From: Polaribacter sp. IC073
GTDB taxonomy: Bacteria > Bacteroidota > Bacteroidia > Flavobacteriales > Flavobacteriaceae
Reading direction: 5' to 3'
Assembly: GCF_007997075.1 (NCBI RefSeq)
Contig: NZ_VORS01000001.1
Coordinates: forward strand, 248,001 to 312,000
Length of the DNA stretch: 64,000 nucleotides
Of this stretch, positions 1 through 7,666 are shown piece after piece (the first letter of the stretch is position 1; the number at the start of each line of letters is the position of its first letter). The translations under genes were made by a program, and so were the position numbers. Below the pieces are notes generated by a model that saw only the letters and a list, made by a program, of their open reading frames with translations, did not search any database and was not told the origin of the DNA.

Positions 1-589
1 GTACTTTATCTACAGAATCTAAAGCACCTCTAAATTCGTTTCTTCTGTGTATTAAAGTTACGGAAGAAGCAACGTCTGTTAAAAATATAGACCAATCTAA
101 GGCAGAATCTCCACCACCAGAAATAACCACTTTTTTACCGCTGTAAAACTCTGGATCTCGAATAATATATTCAACTCCTTTATCTTCGAAATTTGCAATG
201 TTAGGAATGGGTGGTTTTCTTGGTTCGAAAGACCCCAATCCGCCAGCAATTGCAACCACTTTTGCATGGTGTTTGGTCCCTTTATTTGTAGTCACAATAA
301 ACGTTTCGTCTTCTTGTTTTTCTATGGTTTCTGCACGTTCACCTAGCGTAAAACCTGGCTCAAATTGTTTTATTTGTTCCAGTAACTTATCGGTTAAATC
401 ACCTGCTAAAATTTCTGGATATGCCGGAATATCATAAATAGGTTTCTTAGGATAAATCTCAGAACATTGTCCGCCAGCTTGCGGCAATGCATCTATTAAA
501 TGACAACGCAGTTTTAATAAACCTGCTTCAAAAACGGTGAACAAACCTGTTGGTCCTGCTCCTATAATTAAGATATCTGTTGTAATCAC
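1..589 (-). CDS. Ferredoxin/thioredoxin-type NADP(+) reductase (YumC-like), 3' part outside window
   Basis: Flavoprotein oxidoreductase that by family exchanges electrons between NADPH and ferredoxin or flavodoxin. The first 196 codons are visible; the gene runs off the left edge, so it is partial (family length about 330-350 aa). The N-terminus carries the FAD dinucleotide-binding motif IIGAGPTGL, followed by AGGQCSEIYP, and near residue 165 the second Rossmann motif GGGDSALDW followed by IHRRNEFRG, typical of type 2 ferredoxin-NADP reductases. Thioredoxin reductases share this fold but have a CxxC redox motif between the two halves, which I do not see. The start is inferred to be GTG at 589, because no in-frame ATG precedes the FAD motif. 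It lies upstream, on the same strand, of the end of the window and downstream of the NifU/Mrp genes. Confidence 0.85.
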   Translation of the reverse strand, partial: MITTDILIIGAGPTGLFTVFEAGLLKLRCHLIDALPQAGGQCSEIYPKKPIYDIPAYPEILAGDLTDKLLEQIKQFEPGFTLGERAETIEKQEDETFIVTTNKGTKHHAKVVAIAGGLGSFEPRKPPIPNIANFEDKGVEYIIRDPEFYSGKKVVISGGGDSALDWSIFLTDVASSVTLIHRRNEFRGALDSVDKV

Positions 590-609
590 TTTTTTAATTT
601 TTTTACTTC

Positions 610-673
610 GTCATTGTAAGGAACGAAGCAATCTACCTATTTATAAAGAGATTGCTTCGTTCCTCGCTATGAT
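610..673. repeat. REP-like long inverted repeat, copy 1
   Basis: Two arms, 619-634 and 649-664, are perfectly complementary over 16 bp (core GGAACGAAGCAATCT) around a 14-nt loop, and weaker complementarity extends to 610 and 673. The outer ends read CGTCATTG and CTATGAT. Elements with this sequence flavour (CGTCATTG..GAAGCAATCT) are, from memory, scattered between genes in many flavobacterial genomes. A decayed second copy lies at 60590-60662. It could also act as a 3'-end structure for the reductase transcript region, but it has no U-tract on either side. Confidence 0.7.
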
Positions 674-712
674 ACTAATCTAATATTTTTTTATGTTGAT
701 GAGCGCGTTAGG

Positions 713-785
713 GATTGAAGCACTTGTTTGAGCTCTTTTTTACTTTTTTAAGTAAAAAAAGCGAGTGCGAAAAGCCCGCCCTTTT
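713..785. repeat. Dispersed palindromic repeat, family B, copy 1
   Basis: Non-coding element starting GATTGAAG, then TTGTTTGAGCTCTTTTTTA, a hairpin (TTTTTTACTT / AAGTAAAAAA) and AAAAGCGAGTG...GAAAAGCCC. The same order of blocks recurs at 55419-55487, more than 54 kb away, with the loop and flanks changed but the blocks GATTGAA, GTTTGAGCTCTTTTTTA and AAAAAAAGCGAGT retained. I see no ORF in it. Confidence 0.7.
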
Positions 786-841
786 TAGGGAACGCCCAAA
801 AATATATTTTTATAAAGGTTTAAAAACTGACTTTTATCAGT

Positions 842-1078
842 TTAAGTAACATTTATTACTTCTTGTATTTGTGGTGCGTACTTTTTAATGGTTGCTTCTA
901 CACCATTTTTTAAAGTCATTTGGTTTACTGAACAACCATTGCACGCACCTTCTAGTTGAACATTAACAACGTTATCTTCTATTGATAAAAGTTTAATATT
1001 ACCACCATCGCTAATTAAAAACGGACGAATTTCATCTAACGCTTTTTCTACATTGTCTAATGTTTCTTGTGCTGTCAT
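842..1078 (-). CDS. NifU-like C-terminal domain protein (Fe-S cluster carrier)
   Basis: A 78-residue stand-alone NifU C-terminal (Nfu) domain. Proteins of this family bind a labile 4Fe-4S cluster at a dimer interface and pass it to target enzymes in the cytoplasm. The CxxC motif is present at residues 46-49 (GACNGCS), inside the usual context LISDGGNIKL...LEGACNGC. There is no N-terminal A-type or IscU domain, so it is a single-domain carrier. It starts 9 bp downstream of the mrp stop on the same strand, which makes a mrp-nfu operon very likely and fits the role of Mrp in Fe-S cluster handling. Confidence 0.92.
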   Translation of the reverse strand: MTAQETLDNVEKALDEIRPFLISDGGNIKLLSIEDNVVNVQLEGACNGCSVNQMTLKNGVEATIKKYAPQIQEVINVT

Positions 1079-1087
1079 AAATCTAGC

Positions 1088-2221
1088 TTATTTTGTGCTA
1101 CAACCACTCATTGTTGTAATTCTAACAACTTCTGTTGGTGGTAAATTTGCGTTTCTTTTTAATAATTCTGATACCATTTCTTTTGTAATATCATTAAAAG
1201 ACTTTTCTAAAACAGTGCCCTTTTGTAAAGCTACAGGATGCCCAATATCACCCGATTCACGAATACTTTGCACCAAAGGAACTTCTCCTAAAAACTTGGT
1301 TTTAATATCTTCTGCTAAGTTTTTTGCACCATCTTGCCCAAATATATAATATTTATTGTCTGGCAATTCTTCTGGTGTAAAATACGCCATGTTTTCTATG
1401 ATTCCTAAAACGGGTACATTAATGTTTTCTTGCTGAAACATTGCAACTCCTTTTTTAGCATCTGCTAAGGCAATATTTTGAGGTGTACTTACAATAACAG
1501 CTCCGTTTATTGGTAAGGCTTGCACAATTGATAAATGCACATCTCCGGTTCCTGGAGGTAAATCGATTAACAAGAAATCTAATTCTCCCCAATCTGCATC
1601 AAAAATTAATTGATTTAATGCCTTAGATGCCATTGGTCCACGCCAAATTACAGCTTGACCTGGATCTGTAAAGAAACCTAAAGATAATAATTTTACGCCA
1701 TAGTTTTCTACGGGTTTCATTTTAGAACGCCCATCTACATTCACAGAAAGTGGCTTTGCTTTTTCTACGTCGAACATTATATGTTGTGACGGTCCGTAAA
1801 CATCTGCATCTAAAATACCAACGCTAAATCCCATTTTTGCTAAAGAAATAGCCGTATTTGCCGTAATTGTAGATTTACCAACACCACCTTTACCAGATGC
1901 AACTGCAATAATATTTTTAATATTCGGAATTTCCTTACCACGAATTTGATTCGGATTTTCTTTCACAGCAGGCTTTTCTACCTTTACGTTTACTTTTACA
2001 GCAATCTGCTCACCAACATTCTTATGGATGGCCTTGGTAACTTCCGTTTCAATTTTCTTCTTGGCTTGTAAAGTTGGGTTGCTAATTGTAACATCTATCT
2101 CAACCTCATCACCAAAAGTAACTACGTTTGTTATGTTCTTATTTTCTACCAAACTTTTTCCTTCACCAGGTGCAGTTATGGTTTCTAATGCCTTATATAT
2201 ATCTTCTTTTTTAAAACTCAC
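1088..2221 (-). CDS. mrp: Mrp/NBP35-family ATP-binding Fe-S cluster carrier with N-terminal MIP18 (DUF59) domain
   Basis: 377 aa. Residues 1-90 form a MIP18/DUF59 domain; residues 100-370 form the P-loop NTPase with the deviant Walker A motif SGKGGVGKS at 109-117, followed by ILDADVYGPSQ and DFLLIDLPPGTGD. The family (ApbC/Mrp/Ind1) binds and transfers 4Fe-4S clusters in an ATP-dependent way. The CxxC pair present in many members after the ENM motif is absent here (the text reads GIIENMAYFTPEELP); only a single C-terminal cysteine (GCSTK) is seen, so cluster coordination, if any, must differ or come from the partner. I recall this form as usual in Bacteroidota. Coupled to the nfu gene downstream. 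Confidence 0.92.
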   Translation of the reverse strand: MSFKKEDIYKALETITAPGEGKSLVENKNITNVVTFGDEVEIDVTISNPTLQAKKKIETEVTKAIHKNVGEQIAVKVNVKVEKPAVKENPNQIRGKEIPNIKNIIAVASGKGGVGKSTITANTAISLAKMGFSVGILDADVYGPSQHIMFDVEKAKPLSVNVDGRSKMKPVENYGVKLLSLGFFTDPGQAVIWRGPMASKALNQLIFDADWGELDFLLIDLPPGTGDVHLSIVQALPINGAVIVSTPQNIALADAKKGVAMFQQENINVPVLGIIENMAYFTPEELPDNKYYIFGQDGAKNLAEDIKTKFLGEVPLVQSIRESGDIGHPVALQKGTVLEKSFNDITKEMVSELLKRNANLPPTEVVRITTMSGCSTK

Positions 2222-2402
2222 GTCTTATTTTTATTTAATCTTAATTGCAAAGATACGTCTTAGATAGCAGATAGTAAAACCAAAAAAAAGGAACATTTTT
2301 AGAACCAAAAACTTTAAACTTAGTAATTTATTAACATAGTTTAACAAAAAGTAAGGCTTAAAGTACTTATATTTATCCTATAACTTTTTAACCCCCCTAA
2401 TT

Positions 2403-2891
2403 ATGAAAAAAGTAGTAAAAACTTTTAGTCTAGCAGTAATAGTATTTTTTAGTTCTCAAAACCTAATTTCTCAAGAAGTAGCCGCTAACTACTCTAATCA
2501 AAACTTACAAATTAACAGATTAGATACGTTTAACATATCTGAAGATGATGAAAACGTAGAAAAAATACAAAGCACCCTTTTAAACGAAGGTAAATATACT
2601 TTTGATAATGGAGAAAAAGATATTTTAGTTGAAATTAAAGATGGTTATTACACAGAGTATTATCCTAATAATGAATTTGTTAAAGCTAAAATAGAATGGA
2701 CTTCTAAAAGCGAATACAATCTTATTATTACAGAAATAAATAAAAAAGGCTTACCTTTTGGTGAAGGCACTATTCTTAACACAAAAATATCTAGAGTTAA
2801 AGGAAGTAGATATTATTATGAATCTAATTTAGAAGGCTTAACTTGGTCTGGTAAATTCATAAAAGTTAAAGACATTACTCCCGTAAAATAA
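2403..2891 (+). CDS. Secreted protein of unknown function
   Basis: 162 aa. I do not recognise the family. The first 23 residues are a Sec signal peptide (basic MKKVVK, hydrophobic core, end at LISQ), so the product is exported to the periplasm or beyond. The mature part is mixed charged and polar, with the pattern LLNEGKYTFDNGEKDI and YYTEYYPNNEFVKAKIEW, which suggests a small beta-rich fold. No lipobox cysteine and no T9SS tail. It is a monocistronic unit: divergent from mrp, with its own strong terminator directly downstream. A weak -7-like sequence (TATATTTA) lies at 2369-2376. Confidence 0.75.
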   Translation: MKKVVKTFSLAVIVFFSSQNLISQEVAANYSNQNLQINRLDTFNISEDDENVEKIQSTLLNEGKYTFDNGEKDILVEIKDGYYTEYYPNNEFVKAKIEWTSKSEYNLIITEINKKGLPFGEGTILNTKISRVKGSRYYYESNLEGLTWSGKFIKVKDITPVK

Positions 2892-2915
2892 AGTTTATTA
2901 AAACATTCTTAATAC

Positions 2916-2948
2916 AAACCTATCATTCACGTGATAGGTTTTTTTTAT
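2916..2948 (+). terminator. Rho-independent terminator of the secreted-protein gene
   Basis: A 10-bp perfect stem (AAACCTATCA 2916-2925, TGATAGGTTT 2932-2941) with a 6-nt loop is followed by a run of T on the plus strand. It lies 25 nt after the stop codon at 2891. Confidence 0.85.
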
Positions 2949-2963
2949 TTCTAAAAAAAATAG

Positions 2964-3293
2964 TTATAAGGTATCGAGAGGATTCCAAAAAACTTTTTCA
3001 AAATCTTGAATTTGGTTATCAATCACAACAATGCCTTCATTTTCTAGTAATTGTTGCATTAAATTTGTGCCTTCGAAATGATGCTTTCCTGTAAGTAAAC
3101 CTTTTCTATTTACAACTCTGTGTGCAGGAATATCTTCTAAACTGTGTGCTTTATTCATTGCCCAACCAACCATTCTTGCAGATTTTGCTGCCCCTAAATA
3201 CGTAGCTATTGCACCATAACTTGTTACATTTCCGTAGGGAATTAAGCGTGCTACTTTGTAAACTTTAGCAAAAAAATTGTCTGATTCTTTCAT
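2964..3293 (-). CDS. Alkyltransferase-like protein (ATL), MGMT DNA-binding domain without the catalytic Cys
   Basis: 109 aa, one methylated-DNA-protein-cysteine methyltransferase DNA-binding domain with the recognition helix region IPYGNVTSYGAIA (residues 18-30) and the wing ARMVGWAMNKAH. In active O6-alkylguanine transferases the motif is PCHRV; here it reads IPAHRVVNRKG, with Ala57 at the cysteine position. By family knowledge such ATLs bind O6-alkylguanine in DNA without repairing it and recruit nucleotide excision repair. The whole protein is the single domain, with no Ada N-terminal part. It is followed downstream by the terminator region of the convergent gene. Stand-alone gene by spacing. 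Confidence 0.9.
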   Translation of the reverse strand: MKESDNFFAKVYKVARLIPYGNVTSYGAIATYLGAAKSARMVGWAMNKAHSLEDIPAHRVVNRKGLLTGKHHFEGTNLMQQLLENEGIVVIDNQIQDFEKVFWNPLDTL

Positions 3294-3536
3294 GCCGTGA
3301 AGATATAATTATTACACAAAGATTCACAACGTTAAAATTAGATAGGAATTACCTCTATAAATTAATGTTTTCTAATTTTTAAGTTTTGTAGGATGGCTCG
3401 TATCCAAAAAAACGAAGTGGTCTGGACAGATTATAGCGTGAAATGCAAAATTTTAGAGAATTAAAATCAGTTTTGGTTTATTTTATCATCAATACAAAAA
3501 AGGATGAAAAGAAGATTTCATATGTAACAACTAAAA

Positions 3537-4208
3537 TTAATATTTCAAACGAAATTTAATATACGTAATTGGTTTATTAACTTCTAAATATTGATTTTCG
3601 TAAAAAGTCTGGGTTTCTGTTACTTCTTTTGGTGCGCCTTCATTTTTGTAAACCGTATGATTTGCATATAAAACTTCATGACCTTCACCATGCAACAAAC
3701 CTAAAGTGTAACCGTGCATAAATTCGCTGTCGGTTTTTAAGTTCATTATTCCTTCTTCACTTAAAATATGATGGTATTTTTTAAGAAAAGAGGTGTTTGT
3801 CATTCTGTGTTTTGTGCGCTGATATTTTATTTGAGGATCTGGAAAAGTAATCCAAATTTCTGAAACTTCATTTTCTGCAAAAATAAAATCAACCAACTCT
3901 ATTTGGGTTCTTACAAAGGCAACATTTGGTAAATCTTCTTCGATAGCAGTTTTTGCACCACGCCAAAAACGAGCACCTTTAATATCGATACCTACGTAGT
4001 TTTTATTCGGATTTTTTCTGGCCAAGGCAATTGTATATTCACCTTTACCACAACCTAGTTCTACAACGATAGGATTGTTATTTCCAAAAAAAGAATGCCA
4101 TTTACCTTTATGAGAAAAACCCGTTACTACTTCTTCTCTTGTTGGCTGAATGACATTTTCGAACGTTTCATTTTCTTTGAAACGTTTTAGTTTATTTTTG
4201 CTTCCCAA
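3537..4208 (-). CDS. trmB: tRNA (guanine-N7-)-methyltransferase
   Basis: 223 aa, SAM-dependent Rossmann-fold methyltransferase that makes m7G46 in tRNA. The SAM-binding motif VELGCGKGEYTIALA is near residues 48-62, followed by NYVGIDIKGARFWRGAK and the family signature WITFPDPQIKYQRTKHRM. Length is normal for TrmB. The start codon lies 9 bp after the stop of the small membrane-protein gene on the same strand, so the two are probably co-transcribed. The 240 bp between this gene and the ATL gene hold no gene I can support. Confidence 0.94.
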   Translation of the reverse strand: MGSKNKLKRFKENETFENVIQPTREEVVTGFSHKGKWHSFFGNNNPIVVELGCGKGEYTIALARKNPNKNYVGIDIKGARFWRGAKTAIEEDLPNVAFVRTQIELVDFIFAENEVSEIWITFPDPQIKYQRTKHRMTNTSFLKKYHHILSEEGIMNLKTDSEFMHGYTLGLLHGEGHEVLYANHTVYKNEGAPKEVTETQTFYENQYLEVNKPITYIKFRLKY

Positions 4209-4217
4209 AGTATAAAA

Positions 4218-4439
4218 TTAAGCTCTGTCTTCTGTTCCTTCTTTTGCAAAACGACGAGATTCTCTCATCCAATAGGCAAATAAAACTAAAAGAACTAATA
4301 GAAAAAACCAGTTTACTGCGTTAGAAATCCACCATCCTAAATCTGCATTCGCTACGGTTAAACGTAACCAATCAAAAGGAAGGAATAAAAGATCTGTAAA
4401 TAAACTACCAATCCATCTAAAAATATTGCTTGCTATCAT
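4218..4439 (-). CDS. Small conserved membrane protein (resembles DUF6341)
   Basis: 73 aa. Has an amphipathic start (MIASNIFRWIGSLF), a sequence with LLFLPFDWLRL, then one clear transmembrane helix (AVNWFFLLVLLVLFAYWM) and a charged tail ending EGTEDRA. It resembles short flavobacterial proteins that I recall as DUF6341; that assignment is from memory. It is upstream of trmB and divergent from the DUF6427-like membrane protein, an arrangement that I believe recurs in this family of bacteria. Function unknown. Confidence 0.75.
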   Translation of the reverse strand: MIASNIFRWIGSLFTDLLFLPFDWLRLTVANADLGWWISNAVNWFFLLVLLVLFAYWMRESRRFAKEGTEDRA

Positions 4440-4481
4440 AACTTAATTATCTTTACGCTGCAAAAATAACAAAAAGAAACG

Positions 4482-5411
4482 ATGCTAGCCAACTTTTTAG
4501 GAAAATCTAAACCAATCAATTTCATAATTCTTTTAGGGTTATTCATTTGCTTGTTTCTGTTTTCTTCTTTTTCTCTTTTTTTAAACCATAGTTTTGAACT
4601 TTCTCTATTAATGAAAATTGCGAGTTCTCTAGGTTTATATTTAGTTATTTTCTTCTTTTTTAATTTTATTGTTTCTAAAAATAATTTAACCTTTGATAAT
4701 TCTTATGCCTATTTTATTTTCACGATTATATTAAGTTATTTTTTACCTATTGTAACAAACCCTAAAACACTGGTTGTATTACTATTATACATTCTTTTTT
4801 TAAGAAAAATATACAGCTTAAAATCTCAAAAACAACCCTTACAAAAGCTTTTTGACAGTGGTTTTTGGCTAAGTATTTTATACATACTAGAACCTTTTTC
4901 TGCAATGTTTGCCGTATTAATTTATAGCGCTATTTTTTTGCATCAAAAAATAATAGTTAATAACCTAATTGCACCAATAGTTGGTTTTTTAACTCCAATA
5001 ACTCTATACTTTACATATTGTTTTTGGTTTGATAAATTGTATATTTTTACCAATCTTTTTTATTTTGAAGACTTTAATAGTTTCTTTTACTATTCAGAAA
5101 AGAGCATTTATTGGATATCTATATTGATTGTAATATTTTCTGTGATCTCAATATTTTTGAAGTCACCAAAAACTTTGTCTGTAAATAATTCATTTAAGAA
5201 AAGCTGGATTCTCTTAATGATAAACCTAGTTATTACGCTATTGTTTGCGTTTTTAGTTCCTAATAAAAACGGAACAGAGTTGTTGTTTTTTCTATTTCCT
5301 TCCGCAATTATTATGGCAAACGGACTTGAAACTGTAAATAAAAATTTAATTAAAAATATTGTTTTTACACTTCTTTTTATAAGTGCATTTATTTTTCCTT
5401 TTTTATTATAG
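4482..5411 (+). CDS. Polytopic membrane protein (DUF6427-like)
   Basis: 309 aa, almost entirely hydrophobic, with roughly eight to nine predicted transmembrane segments; starts MLANFLGKSKPINF, which matches what I recall of the DUF6427 family of Flavobacteriia. No catalytic motif is visible. Residues 100-125 form a short basic loop (RKIYSLKSQKQPLQ). It is divergent from the DUF6341-like gene by 42 bp, and its last 6 bp overlap the last 6 bp of upp on the other strand, so the two genes meet tail to tail with no terminator. Function unknown. Confidence 0.75.
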   Translation: MLANFLGKSKPINFIILLGLFICLFLFSSFSLFLNHSFELSLLMKIASSLGLYLVIFFFFNFIVSKNNLTFDNSYAYFIFTIILSYFLPIVTNPKTLVVLLLYILFLRKIYSLKSQKQPLQKLFDSGFWLSILYILEPFSAMFAVLIYSAIFLHQKIIVNNLIAPIVGFLTPITLYFTYCFWFDKLYIFTNLFYFEDFNSFFYYSEKSIYWISILIVIFSVISIFLKSPKTLSVNNSFKKSWILLMINLVITLLFAFLVPNKNGTELLFFLFPSAIIMANGLETVNKNLIKNIVFTLLFISAFIFPFLL

Positions 5412-6059
5412 TTTACTTCCGAAAGCTAAATCGCCAGCATCTCCTAAACCAGGAACAATATACCCTTTGTCGGTTAATTCTGGATCTATTGTAGCAACCC
5501 ATAAATGGGTGTTTTCGGGGAAGTGGGGTTTAATAAAATCGATACCTTCTTTAGCTGCAATTACAGCAACAATATGCAATTCTTTTGGCGCACCATATTT
5601 TTTAATTGCCTCGTAAACCGCCACTAAACTTTGTCCTGTAGCCAACATTGGGTCTGCCAATAACAACGTTTTATTCGCTATAGATGGTGAAGCAAAATAT
5701 TCTACAACAATTTCAGATGCCGTATTGTTCACTGGATGAGTTCTATATGCAGAAATAAAAGCATTTTCTGCATCATCAAAATAATTTAAAAGACCTTGAT
5801 GTAAAGGTAAACCAGCTCTTAATATAGAACATAAAACAATATCATTTGTAGGTTTTTCTATTGACTTTTCTCCCAAAGGAGTAACAACGTCTATAGGTTT
5901 ATAAGAAAGGTTTTTACTTAATTCATAGCTTAGAATCTCGCCAATTCTTTCAATATTTCTACGAAAACGCAAAGAATCTTTTTGAATAGCAACGTCTCTA
6001 ATTTCTGCTATAAACTTATTTAAAATTGAATTGTTTTCTGAGATATGGTGTATTTTCAT
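5406..6059 (-). CDS. upp: Uracil phosphoribosyltransferase
   Basis: 217 aa from the ATG at 6059; converts uracil and PRPP to UMP (pyrimidine salvage). The PRPP-binding motif is LLLADPMLATGQS, and the C-terminal uracil-binding part is ATIDPELTDKGYIVPGLGDAGD. An upstream in-frame ATG at 6089 would add ten hydrophobic residues (MLHLLLYFYK), but homologs begin at MKIHHIS and a -7 element lies between the two starts, so I choose 6059. Tail-to-tail overlap of 6 bp with the membrane-protein gene. Confidence 0.93.
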   Translation of the reverse strand: MKIHHISENNSILNKFIAEIRDVAIQKDSLRFRRNIERIGEILSYELSKNLSYKPIDVVTPLGEKSIEKPTNDIVLCSILRAGLPLHQGLLNYFDDAENAFISAYRTHPVNNTASEIVVEYFASPSIANKTLLLADPMLATGQSLVAVYEAIKKYGAPKELHIVAVIAAKEGIDFIKPHFPENTHLWVATIDPELTDKGYIVPGLGDAGDLAFGSKL

Positions 6060-6077
6060 TTTGTAGAAATATAATAA

Positions 6078-6085
6078 CAAATGTA
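6078..6085 (-). promoter_or_regulatory. Putative -7 element of upp
   Basis: Minus-strand TACATTTG matches the Bacteroidota consensus TAnnTTTG, about 19 nt upstream of the chosen upp start. No good TTTG at -33 is visible. It lies inside the longer reading frame, which supports the shorter start. Confidence 0.45.
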
Positions 6086-6143
6086 GCATAATTCCTTAAA
6101 ATTTGTATATTGCTGTACTAATTAATCATTTAAAACAAAAAAA

Positions 6144-6614
6144 ATGGGAATTTTTTCATTCATTAAAAATGCTGGAGCCAAGGTTTTCGGTATTGGAAAA
6201 ACAACAGAAGAAGAGAATGCAGAGAAATCTGATCAATTAAGAAATGCAATTACATCATTAGATCTACACGTTGCAGATTTGGCGATAGAAGTAGCTGATG
6301 ATGCTGTAAAAATTTGGGGAGAAGCCGCAGATTTAGCAACCAAAGAAAAAGTAATCTTAGTAGCAGGAAACACAAGAGGTGTTGCTTCTGTAGAAGATAA
6401 GATGTCTGTAAAAGAAGTAGAAATTATTGAAGAAGCAGAGAAAGCACAGTTTTATACTGTAGAAAGTGGAGATACTTTAGGTAAAATTGCCAAAAAATAT
6501 TATGGTAATGCAATGAAATACCCTGTAATTTTCGAAGCCAACAAACCAATGTTATCACATCCAGATAAAATTTATCCTGGTCAGGTATTAAGAATTCCAC
6601 CTTTAGTGGACTAG
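6144..6614 (+). CDS. BON and LysM domain protein (Kbp/YgaU-like)
   Basis: 156 aa: a BON domain (residues about 30-95, with VADDAVKIWGEAAD and VAGNTRGVASVEDKM) followed by a LysM domain (about 103-154, FYTVESGDTLGKIAKKYYG ... IYPGQVLRIP). This is the architecture and length of Escherichia coli Kbp/YgaU, a cytoplasmic potassium-binding protein. There is no signal peptide, which also fits Kbp and argues against peptidoglycan binding. Stand-alone gene with its own terminator. Confidence 0.88.
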   Translation: MGIFSFIKNAGAKVFGIGKTTEEENAEKSDQLRNAITSLDLHVADLAIEVADDAVKIWGEAADLATKEKVILVAGNTRGVASVEDKMSVKEVEIIEEAEKAQFYTVESGDTLGKIAKKYYGNAMKYPVIFEANKPMLSHPDKIYPGQVLRIPPLVD

Positions 6615-6636
6615 CCAAAAGTTAATCAACCAAAGT

Positions 6637-6673
6637 AAAAAGAGTTTCAAAATTAATTTGAGGCTCTTTTTTT
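6637..6673 (+). terminator. Rho-independent terminator of the BON/LysM gene
   Basis: AAAAAGAG (6637-6644) pairs with CTCTTTTT (from 6664); the interior adds G-U and A-U pairs. It is followed by a T-run and lies 22 nt after the stop. Confidence 0.8.
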
Positions 6674-6735
6674 GTGCTTAAAATTTAAATTTTATCATCA
6701 ACTTTGCCTTTTAATTTTTTAGAGTCAATTTTAAA

Positions 6736-7632
6736 ATGAATCAAAGAACATTAGCACTAATTGCCGTTTCTGTTGCAACTTTAATCTACGGTTTAACATT
6801 TACCATCGCTAAAGACGTAATGCCTACTTACATAAAACCTTACGCCTTTATTTCTCTAAGAGTTATTGGCGGAACAACTATTTTTTGGTTGCTAGGTTTA
6901 TTCATAAAACAGCAAAAGATAGAAAAAGAAGATTATAAAAAAATCTTATTAGCATCCTTTTTTGGTGTAGGCTTAAACATGCTTACTTTCTTTAAGGGCT
7001 TGAGCATAACCACTCCTATAAGTGCTTCTGTAATGATGGTTATGTCGCCAATTATGGTGCTACTATTTTCGAGTATTTTAACTAGAAAAGCAATAGGTAA
7101 ACAAAGAATTATTGGTGTTTTTGTTGGTTTAGCTGGTACAATTTTATTAATTACTTATGGTAGTTCTGCTACCGGAACAGCAACCAATAGCAATTGGGGT
7201 AACTTTTTAGTCTTTGTAAATGCCGCTTCTTATGGTATGTATTTGGTTTTGGCTAAAAATTTAATCAACAAATACCATCCTGTTGTATTTGTAAAGTGGT
7301 TGTATTTATTTGGATTAATTTTTGTAATTCCCTTTGGCTACAGCGAGTTAAAAGAAGTTGTATGGCTAGAAATACCAGCAAATATCTACTGGAACATAGG
7401 TTTTGTAATGATTTTTACTTCTTGTGTAACCTATCTTTGTAATTTATATGGTTTATCAAGATTAAAACCTACAACAGTTAGTGTTTTTATTTATTTACAA
7501 CCAGTAATTGCTTCTATTTATGCCTTAATTGTTGGTAGCGATTCTTTAAACTTAGTAAAAATTAGTGCTACTTTATTGATCTTTTTTGGTGTTTATTTAG
7601 TAACCAAACAAGTGAAAAAACCTATCAAATAA
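6736..7632 (+). CDS. EamA/DMT-family inner-membrane transporter
   Basis: 298 aa with about ten transmembrane segments in two EamA repeats (residues about 5-140 and 155-290). The first repeat begins ALIAVSVATLIYGLTFTIAK, the second contains VFVNAASYGMYLVLAKNLI, and the ending YLQPVIASIYALIVGSD is characteristic. Family members export amino acids or other metabolites; the substrate cannot be read from sequence. Basic residues at the C-terminus (TKQVKKPIK) place it in the cytoplasm. The yicC promoter begins 2 nt after the stop. Confidence 0.88.
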   Translation: MNQRTLALIAVSVATLIYGLTFTIAKDVMPTYIKPYAFISLRVIGGTTIFWLLGLFIKQQKIEKEDYKKILLASFFGVGLNMLTFFKGLSITTPISASVMMVMSPIMVLLFSSILTRKAIGKQRIIGVFVGLAGTILLITYGSSATGTATNSNWGNFLVFVNAASYGMYLVLAKNLINKYHPVVFVKWLYLFGLIFVIPFGYSELKEVVWLEIPANIYWNIGFVMIFTSCVTYLCNLYGLSRLKPTTVSVFIYLQPVIASIYALIVGSDSLNLVKISATLLIFFGVYLVTKQVKKPIK

Positions 7633-7634
7633 AC

Positions 7635-7642
7635 TATATTTG
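7635..7642 (+). promoter_or_regulatory. Putative -7 element of the yicC-gmk-nadD operon
   Basis: TATATTTG, a perfect match to TAnnTTTG, 24 nt upstream of the yicC start. No TTTG is seen at the -33 position. Confidence 0.5.
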
Positions 7643-7666
7643 CAACTCATTTAAAATGATGATTTT

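Noticed and set aside
198..437. Plus-strand ORF inside the ferredoxin reductase gene
   Set aside because: The minus-strand frame encodes clear FAD and NADP motifs; the plus frame is a shadow.
3393..3464. 23-codon ORF (starts MARIQKNEVVWTD) between the ATL and trmB genes
   Set aside because: No promoter, no conserved pattern and no hydrophobic or structured part; likely random.
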